From NCBI GenBank assembly GCA_002633005.1, contig NMRA01000337.1:25301-89300 (forward strand): a stretch of 64,000 bases of DNA. Direction: 5' to 3'. The notes below the pieces were generated by a model, which saw only the letters and a list, made by a program, of their open reading frames with translations, made no database searches and was not told where the DNA came from. The stretch comes from Phoronis australis. Lineage: Eukaryota > Phoronida > Phoronidae. Numbering within the stretch: position 1 is the stretch's first letter; each line of letters begins with the position of its first letter. The position numbers and the translations under genes are program-made. Below, piece after piece: positions 44,701 to 55,900 of the stretch.

Positions 44701-46078
44701 AGTTCCCTGAAATGGCTGCCGATTTCCTGATGCGCGTGGCTAGTTCGGAATGGCGTAGTTATAGACTAGAGTAATTGAGGGTGGTGAAAAGGATTTGCAC
44801 GGATAGCCAGATGTCTGAGGAATGCAACGATACCAAAATCATTCATTTAGACCTACATTTAGTGGATTTATTTGGAATAAGTTAGGGTCTATTATATCCG
44901 ACTAGTGCCAGATTTTCATCGATTTGTTCAAGTTTTGCTGACTAAATCGTATCCAGAGTCATGGTACGTGTTAATTATAACTCTGTGTTGCTATATGTAT
45001 GGTTCATTTGATTTTATTTGCTGTATTTTGAAATGAGTAACTTTTTGTGGGGATGTCTTGTTTTGTCTTGTAATTCCCTGCGATTGTTTGGCGCAGCACC
45101 GTCTAAGTGACATAGTATAATCTAGGGGTAGGGTCCATATAATTAAACGATCTGATCTCCAGCAATGGTAATATCACAGATGAGTGGAGCACATACGAGC
45201 AGTGTCTGTGGACAATTGTGATACACAGAATGGAGGATTTCAGAGCACAATAAATTAAGGATCCGGTTCCGGGTCAGTGGGGACAGTTCACAGCATTAAT
45301 ATGGCACAGGTGTATTAATAATGATACGAAGCACAAAGCAAGTCACTGATCCATCCACAGCATCACCGATCTAAAATCCAGCAGATCATCTTTTGAGTTA
45401 ATGTCACAACACATATTGTCAGCATAACAGCGTCAACACAGCACACTTACACCTGTCACAATATAGAGCACAAACGAAGGTACGGGGTCAATTCACAGCA
45501 CTATTATTTTTGATATCCAAAGGCTCACAGGAGATTGTCACAAGAATTAATGTTTAGGTACCAGCTACATTGTGTGATGTGAATTGTCAATTTGGCACAG
45601 GGGCTGTACATATAGAACGACGAACACAAAAAAGGCCAGAGCCATCATTACTATCAATCCAAGGAAGCGGAATGATAATTAAACATTATGGATTTGAGTC
45701 GTAGAGACTAGTAGTGATGAAATGATTGTCCAGGAGTCAGTATCTCGTGTGTTCAGGATTCAGTTGTACCGGAATATGCATAAGTATCACAAGTAAGACT
45801 TGTGTAGACTTTTGCCTAAGCAGTAGGTTTAACTGTCAAATATGGAGCGTAAAGTTAAGATTTGAAGTCTGTGACCCTGGAGCATGGAAAATGCATACAG
45901 GAATGTATGGAAATTATGGTCCATAAATATTTACGAGACATCCATTGAATATATGAGGGACATCCCAATCGATTTGGTCCAGTACTTTGTCGTGGTGTTG
46001 GCATTGGGTGTGACTGTTGTTAGAGGGTATGCCGCAGAGTACAAACAATGCAGAGTGAAGGATTTGCATAATGCTGAT

Positions 46079-46480
46079 CTAGTGGTTGAGGGAATATTGA
46101 GGAGACTGCAAAACCCTAGATAGCTTCTGATGTAGATTGTAGATTAATTCCCTGCTGATAGTATATGCCTTGGTGACTTGCTCACGAGACAGGCAGATAA
46201 TGTTCATTACTGCAGTTGCATCTAAGACATGGTTGGTAGTCAGGGGAGGATTCAGTCGACTGTACTGTTGGGAAGTGAGGACCATTGTGAGCTTCTTGAG
46301 ATATCTTTCACGATGAGGTTGAAGTTTTGTGCAGGTGTAAATGAAGTGGTGTCTAGTCTCGTCCTCTTCGCCACAGAGAGGGCATGCTGCATTAACAGCA
46401 TACTGGTTGAATATAGCTCTGTTGGATTGAAGAATGTAAGTACCAGTTAGTAGCCTGGTCTTGACTTGATTGTCGCTCTC
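46079..46480 (-). pseudogene. LINE C-terminal fragment
   Basis: Minus strand: VKTRLLTGTYILQSNRAIFN, then AACPLCGEEDETRHHFIYTC, then CTKLQPHRERYLKKL and an open tail to a stop at 46079. 'LxTGTY...N...CPLCxxEDETxxHFxxxC' is the cysteine/histidine motif near the end of many LINE pol proteins in marine invertebrates. No RT domain remains. Confidence 0.65.
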
Positions 46481-46628
46481 TCAGTCTCTGTATAGTGTAT
46501 ATCATACTGGGAGGCTTGGACAGAAGACCAGACGCAATGAGCAGAACTACTATCGCCCCTGTAGGCCCTATGCCTGCGGCATCCAGGGCCCCTGCCAGGG
46601 CGATGTAATTGCCATGGCATAAACCACA

Positions 46629-46684
46629 GGCGTCCTCAGCTTCTGATCGTCCCGGGGACGATCAGAACTAGCGCCTGTGGCATG
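46629..46684. repeat. Nested palindrome, cruciform-capable
   Basis: CCACAGGCG is inverted as CGCCTGTGG about 40 bp later. Between them TTCTGATCGTCCC and GGGACGATCAGAA form a perfect 13-bp stem with a one-base centre. A partial relative (ACAGGCGTCCTCAGC...CAGATCGTCCCC) lies at 47393-47437, so this is probably part of a dispersed element. Confidence 0.75.
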
Positions 46685-48129
46685 CCACCAAAGCTTCTTA
46701 CACTCTTACAGAATGATTTACTTAATTTTGAATGTAAAAGTTCGGTACGTTAGACCCCCGAAAATGGTTGTATTTGAAACGCACTACAAACCTGTAGCAT
46801 TCCAGCACATGGTCACGAAGAAGCAAATTCGAGAATTTCGTTGATAATTTTCGCAGACAGTGCATGTTTTCAAACTGTTCAACAGGGATTTTGCAGCGAT
46901 CCTTGCGGACAATGTATGCTTCATTTTCCCGCCACCAGGATCGCAATGTCGTCACAAGCTGCAAAAAGGAACCCCAACGGGGAAAGAATTATTCTTTGTT
47001 TACCAATATTACTGTGCATCTGTCCTCTCACACAACATCAATTATGTCAAGTGCTGGTGTGGTCACTTCGAGAATAAAATCAAGTTATAAATTCAACCAT
47101 TTTCATTGAAAAGTGTCCATGAGCTACTTGGCGGCAAAACGTTTCATCGAATTGTTGTTGTAGAGCCACAAATGAGTTGAGCGGAATGGACGAGTTTTGT
47201 GGATCTCCTTTGTGGGTGAGGTTTGAGCCTTGTTTGTTTTTAACTGAGGTCGTTGCGATTCAAACTTAAATTACATTTCACTTATTGCTTTTATATTGGT
47301 ATAGCTTATGCATTTTTCTATTTGATGCGTAGCCGGTCTAGAGCTAACATGTTTTGCTTTCCTCGAGAAGTCTCACAAGACTGAGTCCTCGCACAGGCGT
47401 CCTCAGCAGCTGAGGCTCAGCTTCAGATCGTCCCCAATATACTGGGGAACCCAATGTTCGTCCGCCTAAGCATAAAACCGACTTGCTGTTGTACTCACCG
47501 AATTATTCCACTTCAAAGTTATGATCTGAATAGGATTCGATTTAACTCTCACAGATATACCGCATTCATCGATTCGGAAGTTTTCTTTAATTTGTGCCGA
47601 GTTATTTCAAATGTGCACTGCCTTCGGCAGCCATTTTATTGTGACACCTAAGTTCGTCATATGCTGCCCCCTTTTGTAAAAACTGAGAAACATGCAGAAA
47701 AAGGCCAACGAAGTAATGAAAATTGCAACAGCCTGTTTTTATTGACATAAACTCGATTTGAAGCTTTGATGTTGAGCTCTGCACTGTGGTTTCCAATAAA
47801 AGCCAATTGGACAACATTTCAATGCAGTTTAATGGTGAATGCGTGAGGCAAAAATGTTAAGAACCCAGCGTATCGCATTTGTCTGCGGATTTTTCCTTTG
47901 GCCTTCTAGATCCTACTAGTGCCTGGGACAAACAGATACATTGCATAAACAAACCCTGGATCATGTTTTGTGTCCCGTCGGAAGAAAATTTAAATTCGAA
48001 AACATCTTCTGAAAACGCACAAAAAAGTGTATTAGTAAAATCTACTGATTTTTAAGTGGTTTTAAAAAACAATCGGTAAACTCACCGATTTTTGTCTCAT
48101 TACTTTGATACGTGTCTCTTCCGATAAGT

Positions 48130-48204
48130 TAGTACCTAACGTGCACACGAGCACTCCAAATTGGAACGCTAAGTCCCGCGTGGTTGCGCTGCACGCGAAA
48201 CAAG
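48130..48204 (+). promoter_or_regulatory. Putative TATA-less promoter
   Basis: Locally CpG-rich sequence (CCCGCGTGGTTGCGC, GCACGCG) leads into AACAAGATGGCGG, where AAGATGGCGG is a YY1-like initiator often found at housekeeping starts. Confidence 0.4.
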
Positions 48205-49488
48205 ATGGCGGATGACCTTTGGAGCCTGACGACAATAGGTAACCGGACTATACACTACATATAATACTACAAGGTATGACACTCCCGACTAGAAATTCCA
48301 CGGGTGCTTCACTTCAGCCGTCCATAGCAAATATAAAACTCAATAAATTTACACAAAACAGAAATTCAACAAACCATGAAGAATTGTTCTTTCTCCCAAT
48401 AGACCCAATACCATTAGTGGTGTCCTGTTCCGGTGTCGCGTGAAATTTCTTCCCCGTGAAATTTCTTCCCACTCTGACCCTTTTGCGCATGCGCGTTATT
48501 GAGGGGAAGTTATTTCACGTCTAAGGCATGAAATTTCTTCCCCCGTGAAATTTCTTCCCAAACGAAAACAGCAAAGCACAGCTGTAAAATAAGCCTAAAA
48601 ATAGAAATTCACTACGTGTGTGATAATGTAACGATTTTAGTCAATTGCCATTGTTATGTTAGACATTGATAGATGAATTGTAATTAGATTTACTTCAAAT
48701 CAGTTGCCGGTCAGTAGGCTTGCGCACATATGGCCTATACTTTGGCGGGTTGTGATCATGCTTTTGTTTGTTTTATTGTACTCTGTATACTGTATTATGA
48801 GCTAATATCATCCTCTGTCTCGCTCTCTCTGTCTCTTTCTCTCTATTTGCGGTGAAGAATCCCGTTAGCTAGGTAGGATCGTGCCCCTGACTGCCGTGGA
48901 GTGCATCCGGACAGGGGAGTCCTCTGTTGAAAGGCAAATTAGTAAAAAGCTCTTTCAAAAAAGTGACATTCTGTAGACTATATACTTATAATTGATTCCT
49001 AAGATTAAAATATTTCTGAATTTCATTTCCTGGCATGGGCGTCGCCCGACCTTAGGCCCGTTGTGGTGAAGACGCTCTTCGTCGTCACTGACTCCGATCT
49101 GAGTGTTTTTTTTTTGATTGTACTGAATTTCCTTCAAGAACATGTCAGAAATACTCGAATGGGTAAAAATACTCGGTTGGGTATATTCCCAGTAAGGCAT
49201 TATCATTTGTTGTGGTACGTAATAAGTTAAAATAATCGACGCCCACCTGTATGACCGAAGGCGACCGGAGAAAAAAGGTGTCCTGTGCGAAATAGCGTTC
49301 CTACATCATCAAACGCATCTTTCAGAAAAGTCTTACAAAAATGTACACCAAAAGAAAACACAGAAATTGGAAACCTTGTTTTTCCAGGAAATTCAGTTCA
49401 TAAGATTCGGAAAAAGGGAAATTTTCAAAATCGGTTTAGGAAAGCTCCAGCAAGCGAAATAATTAGCGAGAATCAGGAAAAGTATTAA
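48205..49488 (+). CDS. Candidate two-exon basic microprotein (44 aa)
   Basis: Exon 48205-48238 reads MADDLWSLTTI and ends in phase 1 at donor GTAACC. The acceptor CCTTGTTTTTCCAG at 49374-49387 opens a matching phase-1 exon, 49388-49488: GNSVHKIRKKGNFQNRFRK, then APASEIISENQEKY and TAA. The start is strong (AAGATGGCGG, CpG-rich upstream). The second exon rests only on splice signals and phase. The first exon might instead belong to the ABCC-like gene downstream, but its phase does not fit that gene's exon 2 directly. Confidence 0.35.
48446..48560. repeat. CGTGAAATTTCTTCCC array around an NRF1-like site
   Basis: GTGAAATTTCTTCCC occurs four times, twice on each side of TGCGCATGCGCG (near 48484-48496), a perfect NRF1-type palindrome. 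An inverted relative (GGGGAAGTTATTTCACG) is also present. It lies about 250 bp after the exon at 48205. Confidence 0.6.
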
Positions 49489-50645
49489 AAACTCTGAGAT
49501 CATTTTACAAAATCACACGCCGTGGGAAAAATGGACCATCACAGCTACAATGGGTAAAAATTGTAGTAAAATATTTACACTTTCTTGCTAAGGAAACTGA
49601 ATTCACAGATTAAAAATCTTTGAATGCGCCCTGAGCGCGTGGAGCGCTCCGAAAATGAAGCCTGATATCAATCCTTGATAAACAAGACTACTTTAGTCTT
49701 ATATTCCATAGTGTTGTATATCAAGGAACTTGCAAATATATATGTAGTAGGAATTACTTATTTCATGCGGGAACAAGACGAACGAGTATCCTGCGTGAAT
49801 TGAAATAAGGTGCACATCAAACCATATAACAAACAGTTTTCTATTCGTAGGCCTATCAAAAATGTCTTGACAATTCACAAAAACTAAAAATGTCGAAGAA
49901 AATTATTTTTTGACCAAAGAAATTGAAGGCATTGGTATCTTTAGTAAAACTTGAGAATTTAGTACCCTATTTTTAATTAAACGTTTTTGCAAAATCGCAA
50001 AAACGTCAAACTGAAAATAATTCAACGTACTCGAAACGCGATTTTATTCTGGCTGGCACCAGAAAGACTGGAACTGACGCTTGTTTTTTTTCATACAACG
50101 GAGGCATAGGGGCCTACTCTTTATGTATATACGGGTGTGTGTGTGAGTGTATATTTAAACACTGCACTATTACAGACCCCTAAATTAGTGATATTCCATC
50201 GATTTTGGCTTAATATTTAATGTTTCCCACTTATTTTCGGGTTACCAATCCAGTTTAAACATGTCCTTCAAGGAATTATCTCAGTGCATTGTAAGAATAA
50301 CTGATTTTTCTATAGCCCAGAATTCTTTGTAGGCCCATAAACGAAATGGACCTTACATAGAAATGTTGTGTGACATAACTGAAGTTGAAGAATTATTACC
50401 CCCTCAATTTTCTGTGTGGAGGTTAACTTGATTCGCCAAAGAATCCCAATCAAAAATTTTTATGACGTATAAGTTTATTGGTTAGCAGTGAAACATGCTC
50501 AGACAAGTTTTCATTTATTGAGAAGTCAGTAAATATTTTACAAGAAAACAGGTATTCTATAACTTGATAAAATATGGAAGCCAAAAACCTAGCATAAATG
50601 GAGCCACAGCTAGAATTCGTAAAGTTTAACATTTTTGTACAAACT

Positions 50646-51260
50646 TGACCAAAATCGCTTTAAAAATCTTCAATTTTTAGAGCTCATCTGCAAAAGTTGG
50701 TACAGTACATAGTCATTATGTCTAATGAAAGTCTTGGAGACAAAAACACATGCTCTTTAACTTGGTTAACAGTGAAAAGCAAAAAGCTATCAAGACTGGG
50801 GCCAATAATGAAATTCGCACTAATTTTACTACATATTCAAACCAAAATCGCTTGCAAAATCTACAATTTCTGGAGCACATCAGCGAAAGTTTGTACAGTA
50901 CATAGTCATCATGTCTAATGAAAGTCTTGGAGACAAAACCACATGTTCCTTAACTTGATTACCTTTGAGAGCCAAAAAGCTAACATGGCTGGAACCAATA
51001 ATGAAATTCGCACAAATTTTACTACATATTCAAACCAAAATCACTTTCAAAATCAACAATTGTTGGAGCCCATCTACGAAACTTGGTACAAAAGACATAA
51101 CAATAATAATGTCTATTGAAAGCCTTGAAGACAAAAACATAATCCTTAACTTGGTTAATTGTGAGAAGCAAAATGCTACGATAACTGAGGCTGCAACTGA
51201 AGTTCCAAATATTCTAATATGCAACAGCTTTCAAAATCTACAACTCTGAAATGTATAAAA
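50646..51260 (+). repeat. ~200-bp tandem satellite, about 3.5 copies
   Basis: Units start ACCAAAATCGCTTTAAAAATC (50649), ACCAAAATCGCTTGCAAAATC (50841) and ACCAAAATCACTTTCAAAATC (51043), with a degraded fourth near 51223. Each contains ATGTCTAATGAAAGTCTTGGAGAC and TTAACTTGGTTA. No relation to the CTCF-like arrays was seen. Confidence 0.85.
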
Positions 51261-52202
51261 TATTTTTCTCAATGTGTATTGAAAATTTAGGGACCATAAA
51301 CAGATGTTTTCGTACTTGATTATATACAAGAGCCAAAGAACTAGCATTTTTAGGTACCCATTTGAAAACATCAGAAGCATGTGTGTCGTAACCTTGAAGA
51401 AGACTTGTCCAAACAGCAACGTAGCTGGAAACGAAGAAAATCAGAAGTTAAACAGTACACAAAAAAATCAAGAAATCAGCATAATATGTTGTTATGAATT
51501 TCTGATAATGGGACAAATTTCCACTTCTCTTTGAAGAGGCAAGTGAATGCTCGTCAACAATTGCTGACGTCTAGTAGAGCATTTCACATTAACATGTGAG
51601 GACATTTTCTGAAGAAATCACAAAATTCACGATTTTGAATGATGCACGTGAAGGAAAACTCTGTGGTTACCACAGAGTTTCCAATGTCCGTCACACTTAT
51701 GATAAATGCACGCATGCGCTTCCAGTCAGTTTCTTCAAGTTGCTTGAGGTCAAGATCACAACTCCCAAGTACATCATTTAGCGATTCCAATCACCCAATT
51801 TCACAAACTTTTTCTCCCACTAATTTCCCAGAATGCAGACTTTTAATGCGTTATCAAGCAATCAATTTCGTATCAGAAACTGTTAATCTAAAATCTATCT
51901 TATTCAAGTATGCACCAGTAACTCCTACATGCACACACAAATAAGGAAATTGCATCATCAAAGCTGTCCCTAAAAAGTATAGGTTAGTTATATTCAGAAT
52001 GCACTTCACTAGTCTTGTTATTTTTTACTCCAAGTATGATCGTAAGACAGTGACAAATTTATGCAGGTGTGTAGTATAACTCCTAGACACACACATCAAA
52101 CTGCCATAAAACGTTTACAGTATTTTGTTGGACATTAAATCGACTTGTAAGTGTAGAAACATCTTTGCAATTGAATCCAAGAAGTCTGTTGCAATAAAGT
52201 AC

Positions 52203-52283
52203 CTGCTGTGTGCAGATGACATGGACAATGTTGCGTGGACGTATGCTGCTGACTCCTCTTGCTTTGACGATGTTGAGGACAGA
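52203..52283 (-). CDS. Exon-like segment, unrecognised gene
   Basis: Acceptor TTCATCCATCATGCAG, 27 codons (SVLNIVKARGVSSIRPRN, IVHVICTQQ), donor GTACTT after CAGCAG. Phase 0. It would follow the exon at 53094-53237. A second frame is also open here, so the reading is not certain. Confidence 0.42.
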
Positions 52284-52473
52284 CTGCATGATGGATGAAG
52301 CTACAGCCTATCAAAACAATTCACATGCAAAAATACAAATAACAGATATTCACACATACCTTCGTGTTCATACAATTTGGTGGTGTAACTCCTTAAAACA
52401 CATGTATAACAAAAACACATAATCAAAATTGCGTGACTCATCATTATCACAGTCAGATGTTCCATTTCAATTA

Positions 52474-52970
52474 CCGCAAAATTGCGGGTTAACGCCCATG
52501 CCCGTGTAATTGCCCATCCCGATTTTTGGTCAATTTCAGTTTAAGCGCCCACCGCTTGGGAAATCGCCCATCCCTTACTATGTGCTAATTTCCACGTAAG
52601 CATCCATCTCTCGGGTAATCACCCATCCCCAACATACCGCTTATAGAACTTACACTCAAACCCATGCTGATACCGAATGACATTCAAGCTCCGTGGTATG
52701 ACATTTTGCAGCACGCAGTGGTTGTTAGGTCCTGTTGTTTGACCAAACATACAAGTTCCGTGCTTGAATGAACAATCCGCAAACTTCCCCAGTTCTCCTA
52801 AAACTTGGACATAAGCGGTCACTGCTTGGGTAATTGCCCACCCACGACTTTTTGCCAATTTTTCCGTTTAAGTGCCCACTGCTTGGGTAATGGCCCACCC
52901 CCTTTGTTTAAGGGTTTCCCAATTTAAGCACCCAGGGTGTTAACCCGCGGGTTTACGGTACCTTTTTGTG
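52474..52970. mobile_element. Short member of the GGGCGCTTAA/TTACCG TIR family
   Basis: Starts TTACCGCAAAATTGCGGGTTAACGCCC and ends GGGTGTTAACCCGCGGGTTTACGGTA, imperfect inverted repeats related to the 25594-28023 element. Subterminal units GCTTGGGTAATTGCCCACCC recur on both sides of a ~170-bp core. Confidence 0.68.
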
Positions 52971-53093
52971 GGAATAGCCAGCCTGTCAGTGACATTCGAA
53001 CCAAGTAGTTATAGCAGGCGGATATGCTCATTTCCAATCCACCACTTGATTTTGGGAAAACTGACTAGGCCGTCTGACCCCTCCTCACCTCAC

Positions 53094-53237
53094 CATTTGA
53101 ATCATTTTTTGACACTTTTCATCAGAGATGTCACGGCTATTCTTGGGATTGATTGCCGCTTCAAGATCCTTCTCCATATGCTTATGATGAATAGTACTCA
53201 TGGTGCGAAGCCAGAGAACAGATGAAACGTAGTAAAA
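53094..53237 (-). CDS. Exon-like segment, unrecognised gene
   Basis: Acceptor AATTTATTTTTCAG, 48 codons including MSTIHHKHMEKDLEAAI and SRDISDEKCQKMIQM, then donor GTGAGG. A donor five bases further on is also possible and would change phase. The charged helical sequence looks cellular. No family recognised. Confidence 0.42.
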
Positions 53238-54029
53238 CTGAAAAATAAATTGAACGATTGAAAACCTGAACAACAACATTGGCCTTCAAAACTGCTCAGT
53301 GCGCTCAATTCAAAGAAAAAAGGAAACACAAGTCGAGATTTATAGTACCTGACTATTTGCAAAGTGCAAGAAATTCGCACGCAAAATTAGAATATACAGA
53401 GCCCTTGCACAAGTGGCCTAACCACAAGCACAACTATGAGCAAAACAGTCGTATTCCAATATGCAACATTTCTAGTTTCACGCTAGAGTTTTAAAGGTAT
53501 TAAACCATTTTCAAAATTATTGGCCAAGTACTTTCTCTTTTCCCCCGTTTCGGAGACCAGGTATCAACTGCCTTGGGTTACAATAAGCGCCTCCTCTCCC
53601 GAAACAAATTTTACTAAGCGCCCCGGGCTCCTTATTACGGCAAATACAGTACTGTTAACTGCCTTTTAGTAAAGTGAACTGTGTTTACTGTTGATAAAAT
53701 CACGCTCTGATTAGATGCTTAGGGCTGAAGTACCAAGCCAGGTAAGGTTTTAGGTCTGGCGCTGCAATTTTTAAATTTGACGCGCTTTCCCCAAACTCGA
53801 CGCAGCAAAATCCAAAATCGTTACCGCGTCGAGTCAAAACAGGTAGTGGAGAACGCTGCTGCCCCACTTGTATGACAAGGCTAAAAATCGTTCAAAGTCT
53901 GCCGTTTTTCTCATTTTATTGTAAAGCTAACTAGTGACTGCCAAGGTTACATCAACCAATAATAAAGCGTGCGCTACAGCCTGCTACCTGTGTGCTGCTT
54001 AGCCAGCACGCGGGAAACCTGCGAGACAA

Positions 54030-55270
54030 GAGTCTAGCCTTGGCGCAAGGCTGTGTATTGTATATATACTAAATGCTCAGCTATGCGCGTGGGTAGAAAG
54101 CTGACCAGATAAACTCATGACACAAAATTAGTTTCATTAAAAACTACACTCTTCCTTGAGTAACTTAAATTATTTACCGGTGTTGGAAAAATTGGCATTC
54201 TCTCGTTATTCTGCTCCTAAAAACGCGATCTGGACAATTCTTCAATCAACAGTTGTTCTTTCACGAGGTTGTGTACCCATCGCAACAAATTATCAGAACT
54301 GGTTTCACTTCATTATAAGTTTTAAGAATTTTGTTAACAGCAAACCGAATTTTAGAACAAATTTTGTTGAGATGTCGCAAAATTTTAGGAAATTTCGCGT
54401 GTCTGTATTATGAGCGTATTGTTTTCAAAACGACATACTTTACATTGTTACAAAAGGTGGAGAGTTACTCGAGAAAATGATGTTTATTTTAACAGATTGA
54501 TTTTCACTCAAACGATTGTAATGGGCAAGGTGAGTGTCGGTTGGTCTCAGATTATCCATGCACCCCCGTTGGTCTTTAGCTTTACATTTTTGATACAAAT
54601 TTCATGGCGTCGTGACAAGCAGAACTACCCGGGCTGTGTACAATTTCGAGATCTGTTGGAGCTTAACACGCAGTGGTACCTAGCTGTATTTTGATGATAG
54701 TCTTCATACAGCTAGCTGGCTGGCTAACAAGAATCTAGCCTTGGCACAAAACTGTATACTAAATATACAGCTTTGTGGCGATGTGGGTAAAAATTGACCA
54801 GGTAAAATCACAAAATTAGTGTCATTAAAAACTACACTCTTCCTCACAGTAAGCTAAATTATTTATTGGTGTTGGTAAAATTGGCATTCTACCGTTATTC
54901 TGCTGCAAAAATTGTTGTGCAATCTTGCGTATGGCTATGGGCGCCATGAAATATTGCGTTACCTATTGGCCACTTTCTTTTTTCGCTTATTCTTCAATTA
55001 ACTGTTCTTTCATGAGGCTGCATACACGCCACAACAAATTATTGGAACTGGTTTCACTTCGTTATAAGTTCTTAGATATTTGATATCAGCAAATTGAATT
55101 TCAGAACAAATTTTGCTACTGCGAAGTTGTCATCATCTCGCAAGAGATGCCTAAAGAATTTAAGGAATGGTGCGTACTCATGTCACGAGTGTACTGATTT
55201 CTAAACAACTTTTCTTTGTTACAAAAGTCGTAGAATTACGCAAGAAAATGAAGTTTATTAGATTGTTTTT
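54030..55270 (+). repeat. Tandem direct duplication, ~690-bp offset
   Basis: TCTAGCCTTGGCGCAAG, CACAAAATTAGTTTCATTAA, AACTACACTCTTCCT, TTGGCATTCT...CGTTATTCTGCT and CAAATTATYRGAACTGGTTTC occur in order at about 54030-54500 and again at 54730-55270. The second copy carries a ~90-bp insertion. Confidence 0.75.
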
Positions 55271-55900
55271 CACAGCTGTAACGGGGTCAACACCCATTTG
55301 TCGCCCACCTGGTTTTTACTTGTTAGGCTCTCTTAGCTGGCACCTGTGGGCAACTGCTCCATGAACCCTCAGGAGCAAGCACTAAAATTATGTAGTATGA
55401 AATGTGATTAGGAACGATAATTTGCCTAATTAAAAACTGAGACATGAACCTAAACCATGACTTTTGAAGTGAGCTTAAGAGATTGAAAGCAAATATCTTA
55501 TTGTTCATTACACTTTAATATTGACTAAAACACACATTTTTGTTCGCATTTGATTGTAAGTGAATGTAAATATACGTATTTTACCTATTTTTGATCATAC
55601 GGTAATTTGCGTGTTGAACGTCATTAAAAGTATGAATTTTTCAGTGGTTACATGGTTCGTACTCCTGGTGCTAAATTAGTTTTGCTTATTGCCACGTGGG
55701 ACGCTAGTTTTTCAACCGATAACCATTGCAGCGAATGGCAAGATGGTGGAGTGGGACATATTGTACTACACTCCTTGGTGTAACACCGCTGCATTTTAAG
55801 GCATGTCGGCTTCAAACTCCTCAACAAAAGGGTTAGATTAGGGTCGAAAATGAGATTTAATTTAAGGGTATATGTCCAAGATTCATGCTTGCAGTTAGTG

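Noticed and set aside
48205-48238. MADDLWSLTTI exon as exon 1 of the ABCC-like gene
   Set aside because: It resembles the '..DPLW' end of ABCC1 exon 1, but its donor leaves phase 1 while the ABCC-like exon 2 needs phase 0. Joining them would hit a stop after five codons, so another exon would be required.
51584-51790. Minus-strand ORF (SLNDVLGSCDLDLKQLEETD...) as a further exon of the 52-53 kb gene
   Set aside because: The sequence looks protein-like, but I could not find an acceptor with a pyrimidine tract in the right phase, so it was left out.
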